Of a DNA stretch of 64,000 nucleotides, positions 1 through 8,643 are shown piece by piece. The stretch lies in NCBI RefSeq assembly GCF_000233695.2, contig NZ_CM001488.1, positions 3,315,453 through 3,379,452 on the forward strand. Direction: 5' to 3'. The notes below the pieces were generated by a model that saw nothing but the letters and a program-made list of their open reading frames with translations, searched no databases and was not told where the DNA came from. Source of the DNA: Desulfobacter postgatei 2ac9. GTDB lineage: Bacteria; Desulfobacterota; Desulfobacteria; Desulfobacterales; Desulfobacteraceae. A program made the position numbers and the translations under genes. The number at the start of each line of letters is the position of its first letter. The stretch's first letter is position 1.

Positions 1-1
1 G

Positions 2-274
2 CCTTTGCGCGGCTCAAAAAGAATCTGGCGGCAAAGAAAGTCGTGGTCCGATATCCAAAAAACGAATAAACATTTGCAAACTGTTCTGGTTGAGGCGGCA
101 AAACTTGCACCACATTGGAATCCTCAATTGGCTGAAATTCATGAAAGGGAATTGAGAAAGGGAAACAAGAATAGAGCGACCCTGGCCGTAGCAAGAAAGC
201 TTGTAGCCTATATGCTGGCTGTTGAAAAATCCAAAAAGGATTTTGAGGTGACAGCTCCATATCAGGCTGCCTGA
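2..274 (+). CDS. IS110-family transposase, C-terminal part (cut by window edge)
   Basis: The reading frame is already open at the first complete codon and runs to a stop at 272-274, so this is the C-terminal part of a longer gene. The residues resemble the end of IS110/IS116/IS902 transposases: a K-x-N-x-x-L-Q-x-x-L-V-E-A-A-K segment followed by K-G-N-K-N-R-A-T-L-A-V-A-R-K-L-V, the conserved tail of the transposase_20 region. IS110 enzymes are DEDD recombinases that move circular intermediates without long terminal repeats. The catalytic part lies outside the window, so intactness cannot be judged. A TTG at position 5 is an internal codon, not a likely start. Confidence 0.75.
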   Translation, partial: PLRGSKRIWRQRKSWSDIQKTNKHLQTVLVEAAKLAPHWNPQLAEIHERELRKGNKNRATLAVARKLVAYMLAVEKSKKDFEVTAPYQAA

Positions 275-654
275 TACGGTCGCATTGATACATTAATAGC
301 ATTGCATTTACAATAGATCTTCCCGCTGGTCCTTGCTTTCTGGGGACTATGTGATCGGCAACCGCCGTGATACATCATTTATAGTGTTTCAAGGTCAGCG
401 GGTTTACCCAAACTTAATCTTCTGTGATGGTTCCTTTACAAAAGGACCTGATACAGCAAATAGATGTCTGGTCAAAAGATCTTTATCTTTTTGGCACTTA
501 AATGAAATAGATTAAAAAGATCAGGAGTTAATGCAATGGGCCATTTAACGCTTTTGGAGAATGTCTTTAAAAAGTGAAGGGAAATCTACATTTTCCCCTT
601 GACAAAACTTATCATAGATGTGACAATTACGTCACACCTCACCCTCCAGAAATA
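275..654. other. Intergenic stretch without a convincing gene
   Basis: This follows the IS110 transposase tail and precedes the tRNA terminator. A 60-codon frame at 333-515 lacks a ribosome binding site and family features, and I do not accept it. The right end of the IS110 element presumably lies here, but I cannot place it because IS110 elements lack long inverted repeats. Confidence 0.4.
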
Positions 655-656
655 AC

Positions 657-688
657 AAAGGCTCCCGGCGAAACCGCCGAGAGCCTTG
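657..688 (-). terminator. Rho-independent terminator of the initiator tRNA gene
   Basis: Read leftward, an AAGGCTC-TCGGCG arm pairs with CGCCGG-GAGCCTT around a short GTTT loop, and T-rich sequence follows. It begins 8 bases after the CCA end of the tRNA, so it is the terminator of that single-gene transcript. Confidence 0.8.
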
Positions 689-695
689 ATATACT

Positions 696-772
<77 letters not shown>

Positions 773-784
773 ACAACATTTAGC

Positions 785-813
785 AATATAGATCAAAGAA
801 GCTTTCGAGTCAA
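785..813 (-). promoter_or_regulatory. Sigma-70 promoter of the initiator tRNA gene
   Basis: On the minus strand a TTGACT -35 box (808-813) and a TATATT -10 box (785-790) are separated by exactly 17 bases. Predicted transcription start falls a few bases before the mature tRNA 5' end at 772. Confidence 0.8.
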
Positions 814-831
814 GTTAAATTTTCATATAAT

Positions 832-1797
832 TCAAACATTAACCATAACACACTGTTTTAGCTCATCAATTGATGCGGTTGCGGTACCGACTTTAGCCAC
901 GACAATACCTGCCGCAAGATTGGCCAGCCCGGCAGCCGCTTTAAACGTGGCACCTGATGCCAACCCCAGGCCTAAAATAGAGATAACCGTATCTCCGGCC
1001 CCGGACACATCAAAGACCTGCCTTGCTTTGGATGCAATAGCGACAGCCGGTTTTCCGGTTTCATAAAGGACCATACCGGCCTTTCCGCAGGTAATAAGAA
1101 GTTTTTCAAGCCCGGCCAAAGCCATGATCTTTGCTGCAGCCGCTTCCATCTCTTCGGGAGTTTGAATCTGCATACCCGCGGCAATTGCAGCTTCTCTTTT
1201 ATTAGGGGTCAAAACGCTTACCCCCATGTATTTGGAAAAATCCATGGACTTGGGATCGGCCAGGGTCATTACGCCTGATTTGTTTGCCAGTTCAACAATA
1301 CGTGCTACAAGCTCACGGGTTACCAAACCCTTATCATAATCTGAAATGATAACAAGATCCATTTTGTCTATGTAACCGGCAAGAATCCGAGTTAATTCCT
1401 CAAGCGTATGGGCACTGATCCGGTGCATGACTTCCCTGTCAATGCGCAGCATTTGCTGACTGGCTGCAATGATTCTGGTTTTACGTGTTGTAGGCCGGTC
1501 CGATTCACTGATCACCCCTGTGACATCAACGTTCAAGGCTCCAAGCATTTTTAAAACATCACGGCCGGCCGGCCCCTTACCCACGGTACCCATGGCGAAG
1601 ACCGTTGCCCCCATAGCTGAAAGGTTATTTATCACATTGCCGGCTCCGCCCAGTGTATGGCTGGTCTTTTCCACGGCCACCACAGGCACAGGCGCCTCCG
1701 GTGAAATTCTGTCTACCCTTCCCCACAGGTACTCATCGAGCATTAAGTCCCCGATGACAAGCACCCGCAGCGCTTTAAAGTGATCAATGTTTATCAT
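832..1797 (-). CDS. rfaE1: D-glycero-beta-D-manno-heptose-7-phosphate kinase (RfaE1)
   Basis: A PfkB/ribokinase-family sugar kinase of 321 residues. It phosphorylates heptose 7-phosphate at C1 in the cytoplasmic pathway to ADP-heptose for the LPS inner core. Visible marks are the N-terminal glycine-rich segment G-G-A-G-N-V near residue 50 and the C-terminal catalytic G-A-G-D motif near residue 267. E. coli HldE is about 477 residues with a nucleotidyltransferase domain fused behind the kinase. Here that second domain is absent, so the adenylyltransferase should be a separate gene elsewhere. The start ATG follows directly after the thrH stop codon (TGA-ATG), which implies translational coupling. 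Confidence 0.93.
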   Translation of the reverse strand: MINIDHFKALRVLVIGDLMLDEYLWGRVDRISPEAPVPVVAVEKTSHTLGGAGNVINNLSAMGATVFAMGTVGKGPAGRDVLKMLGALNVDVTGVISESDRPTTRKTRIIAASQQMLRIDREVMHRISAHTLEELTRILAGYIDKMDLVIISDYDKGLVTRELVARIVELANKSGVMTLADPKSMDFSKYMGVSVLTPNKREAAIAAGMQIQTPEEMEAAAAKIMALAGLEKLLITCGKAGMVLYETGKPAVAIASKARQVFDVSGAGDTVISILGLGLASGATFKAAAGLANLAAGIVVAKVGTATASIDELKQCVMVNV

Positions 1798-2403
1798 TCA
1801 GTTCGCCAGAAGAGTGGTAAGCATGACTTGAAGCTCATCATAGGAGCGGGTAATGGGAATATCAGGAAAATCCTTGGTAATGGACTCAGGGGGCTTAAAG
1901 AAAAAGCCCTGGTCTGCAGATAGGATCATCCCGGTATCATTGTAGGAATCTCCAAACGCAATAACATGATAATTCAAACCTTGAAGGGCTTTGACGGCCC
2001 GGGCTTTCTGATTGTCAATTCTCAAATTGTATCCGATAATCCGGTTTGTTGCGTCCACGGTAAGATTATGGCAGAGAAGTGCAGGAAAGCCTAATTTTTC
2101 CATAAGCGGCCCTGCAAACTCTTCAAAGGTATCGGACAGGATAATGATCTGAGTGCGTTTCCGGATCCAGTCCAACATCTCCTTTGCGCCATCAAGGGGG
2201 TCAAGGCCTGCAATGACATCCTGAATATCCTTAAGTGTCAGATTATGCTCATCAAGTATGGATAGACGCTTGGTCATAAGCACATCATAATCGCTGATAT
2301 CCCGGGTGGTGAGTTTAAGTTCCTCAATCCCCGTTTTTTTCGCCACATTAATCCAGATTTCAGGCAAAAAGACCCCTTCCAGATCTGCAACAAGTATTTT
2401 CAT
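1798..2403 (-). CDS. thrH: ThrH: phosphoserine phosphatase / homoserine phosphotransferase
   Basis: A HAD-superfamily enzyme of 201 residues matching ThrH over its full length. Motif I is D-L-E-G-V at residues 7-11, in which the usual second Asp is Glu as in ThrH. Motif II is I-L-S-D-T near residue 90 and motif III is G-D-S-Y-N-D-T near 155. ThrH of Pseudomonas removes phosphate from phosphoserine and can transfer it to homoserine, bypassing homoserine kinase. Its place between hom and rfaE1 on one strand suggests it supplies the step after homoserine dehydrogenase in threonine synthesis. That role is inference from context; the family assignment is clear. Confidence 0.92.
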   Translation of the reverse strand: MKILVADLEGVFLPEIWINVAKKTGIEELKLTTRDISDYDVLMTKRLSILDEHNLTLKDIQDVIAGLDPLDGAKEMLDWIRKRTQIIILSDTFEEFAGPLMEKLGFPALLCHNLTVDATNRIIGYNLRIDNQKARAVKALQGLNYHVIAFGDSYNDTGMILSADQGFFFKPPESITKDFPDIPITRSYDELQVMLTTLLAN

Positions 2404-2493
2404 TCCTTTAACCCTTTTTCTCTTATTTATTCTATTTATGCTGCAACCTTTATCCCGGATATCGGGATATAAATACCCCAGAACAACCGAACC

Positions 2494-3807
2494 CTACTCA
2501 GTCTCATCATCTTCAATACGGATAAGAACGGGTTGTCCCACCACGCAGTCGGTTTGAACAATTTTAGCAAGGGCCGCCTGAATCCTGCTTTCCTTGGCCA
2601 GGTGAGTCAGCATCACAATGGGCACCTGCCCATTGGCATTGCGCCCTTTTTGATGAACAGATTTAATACTGATATCGTTTTCACCTAGAATTCCTGAAAT
2701 GGTGGATAGAACACCCGGATGATCCTGGGCTTCAAAGCGCAGATAATACCGGGTGGACAACTGCGCCATGGGTAGAATTGGTATTTTTTGAATATTTTCC
2801 TCGGGATATCCAAGGGTAGGAACCCTGCGCCGGGTGCCGGCAATGATATTCCTGGCAATATCAGCAATATCCGAGAGTACAGCGGAGGCTGTGGGCATCA
2901 TGCCTGCACCGTGACCGTAAAGCATGGTTCTGCCGGTGGCGTCTGCATCAATGGCAATGGCATTCATGGAGTGATCCACATGAGACAACGGATTGGAGTT
3001 GTGAATCATGGTGGGATGCACCCGGGCTTCAACATGGTTCTCATGTTTTTTCCCGATGGCAAGCAGTTTAATGGTATAACCAAAATCTTTTGCAAACCCG
3101 ATATCAGCCGGACCTATGTTCCGGATACCTTCCACATGAATATCATCAAGGTTGATTTCCATACCATAGGCCAGGGCACTTAAGATGGCAAGTTTATGGG
3201 CCGTATCATATCCATCCACATCCAGTGATGGTTCAGCCTCGGCAAAACCCAGCTCCTGTGCCTTTTTTAGGGCATCCTCAAATAGAGAGCCATCCTGGGA
3301 CATCTTGCTTAAGATATAATTGCAGGTACCGTTAAGGATTCCGCACATGCCATGGATGTCATTGGCGACCAAAGATTCCCGCAGGCTTTTGATGACGGGC
3401 ATACATCCCCCGCAGGAGGCTTCAAAAGCCAAATCCACCTGATTTTTTCCGGCAACGGCGACCAGCTCATTACCAAAATTTGCCAGAAGCGCCTTGTTTG
3501 CAGTCACCACATGTTTTTTATTTTCAAGGGTCTTAAGGATGAAATCCCTGGCTATGGTTTTCCCGCCGATAAGCTCCACAATAATGTCAATGTCAGGGTC
3601 ATTGATAACCGTTACAGCATCGGTTATTAATTGGGTGCCTGTCAATTCAACACCCCGGTCCGTTGTAATATCAAGGTCAGCAATGGTTTTCAGATTCAGA
3701 CTGGCACCGATCCGGGCTTCAAGCAAGTCTTTTTTCTCCTTGAGCAATTTTGCCACGCCTGCCCCTACTACACCGAATCCAAGTAGGCCGATATGGATTG
3801 TTTTCAT
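2494..3807 (-). CDS. hom: Homoserine dehydrogenase
   Basis: Reduces aspartate semialdehyde to homoserine, the branch point to threonine and methionine. The 437-residue protein has an N-terminal Rossmann motif G-x-G-x-V-G-x-G-V near residue 9, a catalytic middle with V-T-A-N-K-A near 110, L-N-G-T-C-N-Y-I near 160 and E-x-D-V-D-G-Y-D-T-A-H-K near 195. A C-terminal ACT domain from about residue 355 (H-P-G-V-L-S-T-I-S) is the usual threonine feedback site. It is the monofunctional form without aspartokinase. It is the first gene of the hom-thrH-rfaE1 run and has a promoter in the 3808-3971 gap shared with purM. Confidence 0.96.
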   Translation of the reverse strand: MKTIHIGLLGFGVVGAGVAKLLKEKKDLLEARIGASLNLKTIADLDITTDRGVELTGTQLITDAVTVINDPDIDIIVELIGGKTIARDFILKTLENKKHVVTANKALLANFGNELVAVAGKNQVDLAFEASCGGCMPVIKSLRESLVANDIHGMCGILNGTCNYILSKMSQDGSLFEDALKKAQELGFAEAEPSLDVDGYDTAHKLAILSALAYGMEINLDDIHVEGIRNIGPADIGFAKDFGYTIKLLAIGKKHENHVEARVHPTMIHNSNPLSHVDHSMNAIAIDADATGRTMLYGHGAGMMPTASAVLSDIADIARNIIAGTRRRVPTLGYPEENIQKIPILPMAQLSTRYYLRFEAQDHPGVLSTISGILGENDISIKSVHQKGRNANGQVPIVMLTHLAKESRIQAALAKIVQTDCVVGQPVLIRIEDDETE

Positions 3808-3852
3808 GAAGGTATTTTCTCCAAAATAGTCCCGTGTTTAAAATCACCCAAC

Positions 3853-3882
3853 TTAATACTTCATCCAGGCATCCCTTGTCAA
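3853..3882 (-). promoter_or_regulatory. Predicted promoter of hom
   Basis: On the minus strand TTGACA (3877-3882) and TATTAA (3853-3858) are separated by 18 bases, with predicted initiation about 35-40 bases before the hom ATG. Its -35 box lies back to back with that of purM, 7 bases apart. Confidence 0.55.
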
Positions 3883-3889
3883 AAAGCTT

Positions 3890-3919
3890 TTGACTTTTTA
3901 CGGCCTTTGGGCGTATGAT
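3890..3919 (+). promoter_or_regulatory. Predicted promoter of purM
   Basis: TTGACT (3890-3895) and TATGAT (3914-3919) are separated by 18 bases, giving a start site about 45 bases upstream of the purM ATG. The -35 region is part of a small inverted repeat (GTCAAAA-AGC-TTTTGAC) that also contains the opposing hom -35 box. Confidence 0.5.
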
Positions 3920-3971
3920 TGATGATTTTAAAGGGATTGACAGATCTACTATATTCCACAGGTGAGATGAA

Positions 3972-5015
3972 ATGAATGACTCTTTAACATATGCGGATTC
4001 CGGCGTTGATATTGATAAAGCCACCCGGCTGGTGGACCGGATAAAAGACATAGCCAAATCTACCCCACGTACCGGTGTTATGGGTGAAATCGGTGGTTTC
4101 GGCGGACTTTTTTCCCTAAACCTGGCCAATATTTCCAACCCGGTGCTGGTCAGCTCCACAGACGGGGTGGGTACCAAGCTGAAAATCGCATTCCAGATGG
4201 ACAAACATGACACCATAGGTATAGACCTTGTGGCCATGTGCGTCAACGACATCATTGTCCAGGGAGCTAAGCCATTATTTTTTCTGGATTATCTTGCCAT
4301 GGGAAAACTGGACAACAGTGTGGCTGAAAAAATTATTAGGGGTATTGCCGAAGGCTGCACAGAGGCTGGATGTGCGCTGATCGGCGGAGAAACCGCTGAA
4401 ATGCCCGGCATGTACCAGGGTGGTGAATATGATCTGTCAGGTTTTTCCGTCGGTATCGTTGACAATAACAAAATCATCGACGGCTCCTACATTCGTCCCG
4501 GGCACAAACTTATCGGCATAGCCTCTTCAGGTGTTCACTCCAATGGCTTTTCTTTAGTGCGCAAGGTTTTTTTTGACAAATGCGGGTATGACGTCAATAC
4601 CCGGCTGGCTGACTTGGATACCACCCTTGGGGAAGAACTGCTCAAACCCACCATCATCTATGTATCCACGATCTTAAGCCTGCTGCGTGACCTGCCTATT
4701 CACGGCCTGGTTCATATCACAGGCGGCGGCATAGATGAAAACATCATCCGGGTCATCCCCCAGACATGCAAGGCCGTCATCCACAAAGGGTCATGGCAGA
4801 TTCCCCCAATATTCAACATTATCCAGCGGGAAGGCAATGTGCCGGAACATGACATGCACCGGACATTTAACAACGGCGTCGGCATGGTGATGGTGGTCCC
4901 TGAAAAATCCGCCCAGGAGGTCATGGATAGACTGGTTGCCATGGACGAAAAAGCGTATTTTATCGGTGAAATCCTGGAAAGGGAAAACCACGAGACCCAG
5001 ACCCAGTACGTCTGA
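3972..5015 (+). CDS. purM: Phosphoribosylformylglycinamidine cyclo-ligase (AIR synthetase)
   Basis: Closes the imidazole ring in purine synthesis, making aminoimidazole ribonucleotide from FGAM with ATP. The 347-residue length is typical. Recognisable blocks are the Gly-rich G-E-I-G-G-F-G-G-L segment near residue 37, S-T-D-G-V-G-T-K near 62, G-G-E-T-A-E-M-P-G-M near 138 and the C-terminal H-I-T-G-G-G-I-x-E-N. The ATG is preceded by GGTGAG at 3961-3966. It is followed 23 bases later by tsaD on the same strand, so the two probably share a transcript. Confidence 0.97.
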   Translation: MNDSLTYADSGVDIDKATRLVDRIKDIAKSTPRTGVMGEIGGFGGLFSLNLANISNPVLVSSTDGVGTKLKIAFQMDKHDTIGIDLVAMCVNDIIVQGAKPLFFLDYLAMGKLDNSVAEKIIRGIAEGCTEAGCALIGGETAEMPGMYQGGEYDLSGFSVGIVDNNKIIDGSYIRPGHKLIGIASSGVHSNGFSLVRKVFFDKCGYDVNTRLADLDTTLGEELLKPTIIYVSTILSLLRDLPIHGLVHITGGGIDENIIRVIPQTCKAVIHKGSWQIPPIFNIIQREGNVPEHDMHRTFNNGVGMVMVVPEKSAQEVMDRLVAMDEKAYFIGEILERENHETQTQYV

Positions 5016-5038
5016 TTACCCTTCAGGCAGGTAAACCC

Positions 5039-6037
5039 ATGCTCATTCTCGGGATCGAATCCTCCTGCGACGAAACGGCAGCTGCCGTCGTTGAAGACGG
5101 TGTGCGTATTCGCTCTTCTGTTGTGGCCTCCCAGGTATCCACCCATGCCATTTACGGCGGCGTAGTGCCTGAACTTGCATCGCGCATGCACCTTGAAGTC
5201 ATAGATCCGATTGTGGTTCAGGCCCTGGCACAAGCCGGTGTGAGCTTAGATGACATTGACGGCATTGCCGCCACCCGGGGTCCGGGACTGATAGGCGCTC
5301 TTCTGGTGGGGTTTTCCTATGCCAAGGCCCTGGCCTGGGCACGGAACCTGCCGTTGGCCGGTGTTAACCATCTTGAAGCCCATATCTGCTCTTTACAACT
5401 TTTGGACAATCCCCCCAGGTTCCCATTCATTTCCCTTGTGGTGTCAGGCGGACACACCAATATTTATCATGTCAAAGGCCCCGGCGCATTCACCCTTATG
5501 GGCCAAACACGGGATGATGCGGCAGGAGAAGCCTTTGACAAGGTGGCCAAAATGATGGGGTTAAGCTATCCGGGCGGACCTGCCATTGAAGCTTTGGCAA
5601 AAAAAGGGGACCCTGAAAAAATCAAATTTCCCCGAAGCATGCTTGGGAAAGACAACTTTGACTTCAGTTTCAGCGGACTTAAATCCGCGGTCGCCAGGCA
5701 CCTGCATGAAAACCCTGATATGAGCGAAAACCGACCTGCCCATGTGGCAGCCGGATTCCAAATGGCTGTCATTGATGTGCTCTCCACCAAACTGCTTGCT
5801 GCAGCCAGGGATAGAAACTGTTCAAGCATAGGTATTGCGGGCGGGGTATCCGCCAACCGCACCTTTGTCAACACCCTTTCTGAAAGGGCCGGCCAGCATC
5901 AAATAAAAGTGTTTTATCCCCCCTTGTCCCTGTGCGGAGATAATGCGGCCATGATTGCAGCCAGGGGCTGGGAAATGATACGGGACAACCAGGTTTGCGG
6001 CCTTGGCGATGATGTGTATTCCCGGGTAAAATTTTAA
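5039..6037 (+). CDS. tsaD: tRNA N6-adenosine threonylcarbamoyltransferase
   Basis: Transfers the threonylcarbamoyl group to A37 of ANN-decoding tRNAs together with TsaB and TsaE. The 332-residue Kae1/Gcp/ASKHA protein begins with G-I-E-S-S-C-D-E-T. The metal-binding histidines are in N-H-L-E-A-H near residue 110, and the nucleotide site includes S-G-G-H-T near 135. Also visible are F-S-F-S-G-L-K and G-G-V-S-A-N near 265. The start is supported by CAGGTAAACCC before the ATG. Its stop overlaps the convergent nagZ stop by 4 bases, leaving no room for a terminator between them. Confidence 0.96.
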   Translation: MLILGIESSCDETAAAVVEDGVRIRSSVVASQVSTHAIYGGVVPELASRMHLEVIDPIVVQALAQAGVSLDDIDGIAATRGPGLIGALLVGFSYAKALAWARNLPLAGVNHLEAHICSLQLLDNPPRFPFISLVVSGGHTNIYHVKGPGAFTLMGQTRDDAAGEAFDKVAKMMGLSYPGGPAIEALAKKGDPEKIKFPRSMLGKDNFDFSFSGLKSAVARHLHENPDMSENRPAHVAAGFQMAVIDVLSTKLLAAARDRNCSSIGIAGGVSANRTFVNTLSERAGQHQIKVFYPPLSLCGDNAAMIAARGWEMIRDNQVCGLGDDVYSRVKF

Positions 6038-7032
6038 ACAAGAAACCTTTCCTTTGCCGCTAAAATCCTTTTCACACAAGCGCAACCCGATTCAAACAGC
6101 TCCCCGTCCTTTTCAAGATATCGCATCATCGCCTCTCTGGCTTCGGTGATATTGGGTCCGGCGTGGCATACAAGCGCCATGTCGATTTGTGCAATCAAGA
6201 TCCTGTGAATACAGGTATCCATATCGTGACTGATGGCCTTCATATCAAGATCGTCGGTCATGACAAGGCCCTGGTATTCCATATCCTGTCGCAATAGATC
6301 GTATGCAATGGTCTTTGACAGACTGGCCTGCCAGTCCGGATCCAGTTTTGGATACAAAATATGGGACAGCATAATCCCTGAAACCTGTGCTTTTTTTGCA
6401 GCTTCAAAAGGGACCAAATCTGTCTGTTTTAAATCGGACAGTTCCGCATTCAGTTCAGGCAGAAAAAAATGGGAATCTTTTAGTGTTCTGCCAATACCGG
6501 GAAAATGTTTGGCCACAGCCATGACCCCACCCTTTTGAAGCCCCTGGATCACCGCAGTACCCAGTCGGGACACACGGTTTGCCCCCCCTGAAAACACCCG
6601 GTCTTTCATGATGGAATCCACATCCGGCGGCGCTACATCCATAACCGGAGCCATATTCATGTTAATACCCATGTCAGAAAGCTCTGATGCTGTAATCCGG
6701 GCAAATTCACGGGCATCATCAATGGTCTTGATATGGGGATTGCCGGGAAATTCAGTAAAGGGTTTTCGCAGTCTTGCCACCTGGCCACCTTCCTGGTCCA
6801 CGGCAACAAACAAATTCGGCAAACCTTGATCCAGTGCATATTTTCGGGCATTCATACACAAACGGCGCAACTGGTCTGCAGATTCAATATTGGACCGGAA
6901 CAGGATAATCCCCCCGACCCTGTATTCCTTTATCAGATATTTTAATTCAGAATTAAGGCTCTGACCCTCAAACCCGAAAATCAAACGCTGGCCGGCCAGA
7001 TCCGATAATGATTTAAAATCAAATTGAGTCAT
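6034..7032 (-). CDS. nagZ: Beta-N-acetylhexosaminidase, glycoside hydrolase family 3 (NagZ)
   Basis: A cytoplasmic GH3 enzyme that removes N-acetylglucosamine from muropeptides in peptidoglycan recycling. The 332-residue protein has an A-V-D-Q-E-G-G-x-V-x-R-L segment near residue 80 that contacts substrate. The K-H-F-P-G-x-G-x-x-x-x-D-S-H block near 175 carries the catalytic Asp-His pair, and V-M-T-D-D-L-D-M near 250 holds the nucleophile Asp. The usual His in F-P-G-H-G is Ile here, while the catalytic D-S-H is kept. It ends against tsaD and starts 9 bases after the following leftward gene. Confidence 0.93.
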   Translation of the reverse strand: MTQFDFKSLSDLAGQRLIFGFEGQSLNSELKYLIKEYRVGGIILFRSNIESADQLRRLCMNARKYALDQGLPNLFVAVDQEGGQVARLRKPFTEFPGNPHIKTIDDAREFARITASELSDMGINMNMAPVMDVAPPDVDSIMKDRVFSGGANRVSRLGTAVIQGLQKGGVMAVAKHFPGIGRTLKDSHFFLPELNAELSDLKQTDLVPFEAAKKAQVSGIMLSHILYPKLDPDWQASLSKTIAYDLLRQDMEYQGLVMTDDLDMKAISHDMDTCIHRILIAQIDMALVCHAGPNITEAREAMMRYLEKDGELFESGCACVKRILAAKERFLV

Positions 7033-7041
7033 AACAGTTCA

Positions 7042-8484
7042 TCATATCTGCACACCATGCAAATGCTCTTTAAGAGTTAATATTTCCGGCATATACTGAT
7101 AAATGGGTTTCCATCTGGATATTCCGTTCAATTCAATGCCGTTATATATGATTGAAATAGGTCTGTCGGCAGAAACGACAATCACAATCACTTTTGATGT
7201 TGTGGCGGAAAATCTCAATGCCGAGTTGTATCTGGCACCCCGGGCCATATTTTCCCAGGTAACGGACTGCCCGTCCAGAAGACAGCCAAATCCGCGAATT
7301 TTAGCATCCGGTGTTATTTGAACTGCCCCGTCAATGCGCATGAATGCCGAAGCCAGGTCATAATTATCACGATCCATAAGAGTTAAAGGCGGATCCAGCA
7401 CATGGCCGGACAGCACCAGTGGGACTTCGTTCATATCAATCACCACGGTACTGCCGTAATGTGAATGTCCTGCCTTGTGTATCAACCCGGAAACGATACT
7501 GAACAAGGTGCCGGCAGCTTCGATATCAAGCTGTGAATCCAAAAGCAATTCCTCCAACTCCACCAGCTTGTTTTCCCTGGTGGTGGAATAAAAATTGCCG
7601 TCACAAAATGAGGCTATTTTCTGGGTACCCAGACTCAAAAAACCGTGATCGCCCCTGAAATCGGCAACAATAGCATACTCGGGCACAGGGGCTAATGTGA
7701 TCCCCACAACATAATTGCCGTCGGAAACCAGTTTACGATTTGAACGCTCTACACTGACAAGAAGTTTTCTGATGTGTTTGATATTTGAAATGACCGGCCT
7801 TTCATTACGCTGGAACATGGTCAAAAAATCAATGGTGTCGATATTGACCGGGTCCGTAAAAAAAAGATGCCCCCTTGCCCAGGACCCCTCTTCCCTAGTT
7901 TTTGAAATGGAAAGAATATGGTCTAGGATCGTGGGTATCTGAATTTTAGTATCATACCCGAGATGACTGTTGCGCTCATCCACCATGTAATCGGCTATGG
8001 CCTGGAGCGCATAGTTCTTAACCACATAATCCGAACAGTTGATAGGCGGATTACCCGAGGTATAATCATGGGCAAGCAGGCAAGCAGCCTGTTCCAGCCA
8101 CTTTTCTGTCGGTTTGATGGAACATATGTCAGGATGGTGCTCGGTGAACCAGACCTGGTAAAAAAAGTCACTACTTGCGCCTGCAAACACAATAAGCCCT
8201 GACAAGTCCAAATTTTCCTGGGGGATAAGATAACCTTTGGGCTGATTTTCAATCTGCTCTCCGATATGCTGCCGCCAACGGTCTTCGTGAATAACAAATA
8301 TTTCCTCAAGCACGGTTTCATGCCCGAACAAAAGATCCTGGGGGTCAAATATCTGAACCGGATCATCCGCCCCCGGAGCAAACAGCAGGGCAACGCGGCT
8401 GGGATTTGAATATTTGCGCAACCCGTCAGACACCCCGTTAAGGATATTTGCAATACACAATTTCTTGAAAGAGTCCAGGTTCAT
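7042..8484 (-). CDS. DisA_N / diadenylate-cyclase-domain protein with altered RHR motif
   Basis: A 480-residue protein. The C-terminal part, about residues 345-450, resembles the diadenylate cyclase (DAC, DisA_N) domain that makes c-di-AMP from two ATP. It has a G-S-T-V-V-I-D strand, the D-G-A motif at residues 385-387 and a V-x-V-V-S strand near 433. The second catalytic motif, normally G-T-R-H-R-A-A, reads G-A-R-Y-N-S-A at 416-422, so only the first Arg is kept. The N-terminal 300 residues are not recognised; they have no signal peptide or membrane helix. It may be a divergent cyclase, or a nucleotide-binding protein that has lost activity. It sits immediately upstream of nagZ on the same strand. 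Confidence 0.65.
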   Translation of the reverse strand: MNLDSFKKLCIANILNGVSDGLRKYSNPSRVALLFAPGADDPVQIFDPQDLLFGHETVLEEIFVIHEDRWRQHIGEQIENQPKGYLIPQENLDLSGLIVFAGASSDFFYQVWFTEHHPDICSIKPTEKWLEQAACLLAHDYTSGNPPINCSDYVVKNYALQAIADYMVDERNSHLGYDTKIQIPTILDHILSISKTREEGSWARGHLFFTDPVNIDTIDFLTMFQRNERPVISNIKHIRKLLVSVERSNRKLVSDGNYVVGITLAPVPEYAIVADFRGDHGFLSLGTQKIASFCDGNFYSTTRENKLVELEELLLDSQLDIEAAGTLFSIVSGLIHKAGHSHYGSTVVIDMNEVPLVLSGHVLDPPLTLMDRDNYDLASAFMRIDGAVQITPDAKIRGFGCLLDGQSVTWENMARGARYNSALRFSATTSKVIVIVVSADRPISIIYNGIELNGISRWKPIYQYMPEILTLKEHLHGVQI

Positions 8485-8643
8485 ACGCCAACCGTTTTAA
8501 TTCAACAGACTGTAATCAATGACAGGAAGTAATGATTGATCCCATGTTCCATGCGGTTTGGCAAGTTTTTTTTACATGCCGGGTGTTGTAAAAACAGGGA
8601 AGGACTGATAATTAACTAAAAACCGTTAAGGAGGCAATTAATA

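Noticed and set aside
333-515. 60-codon ORF after the IS110 transposase tail
   Set aside because: No ribosome site, no recognisable family, and composition not protein-like.
3719-4255. 178-codon leftward ORF across the hom-purM promoter region
   Set aside because: It overlaps both genes and covers the divergent promoters; shadow of purM.
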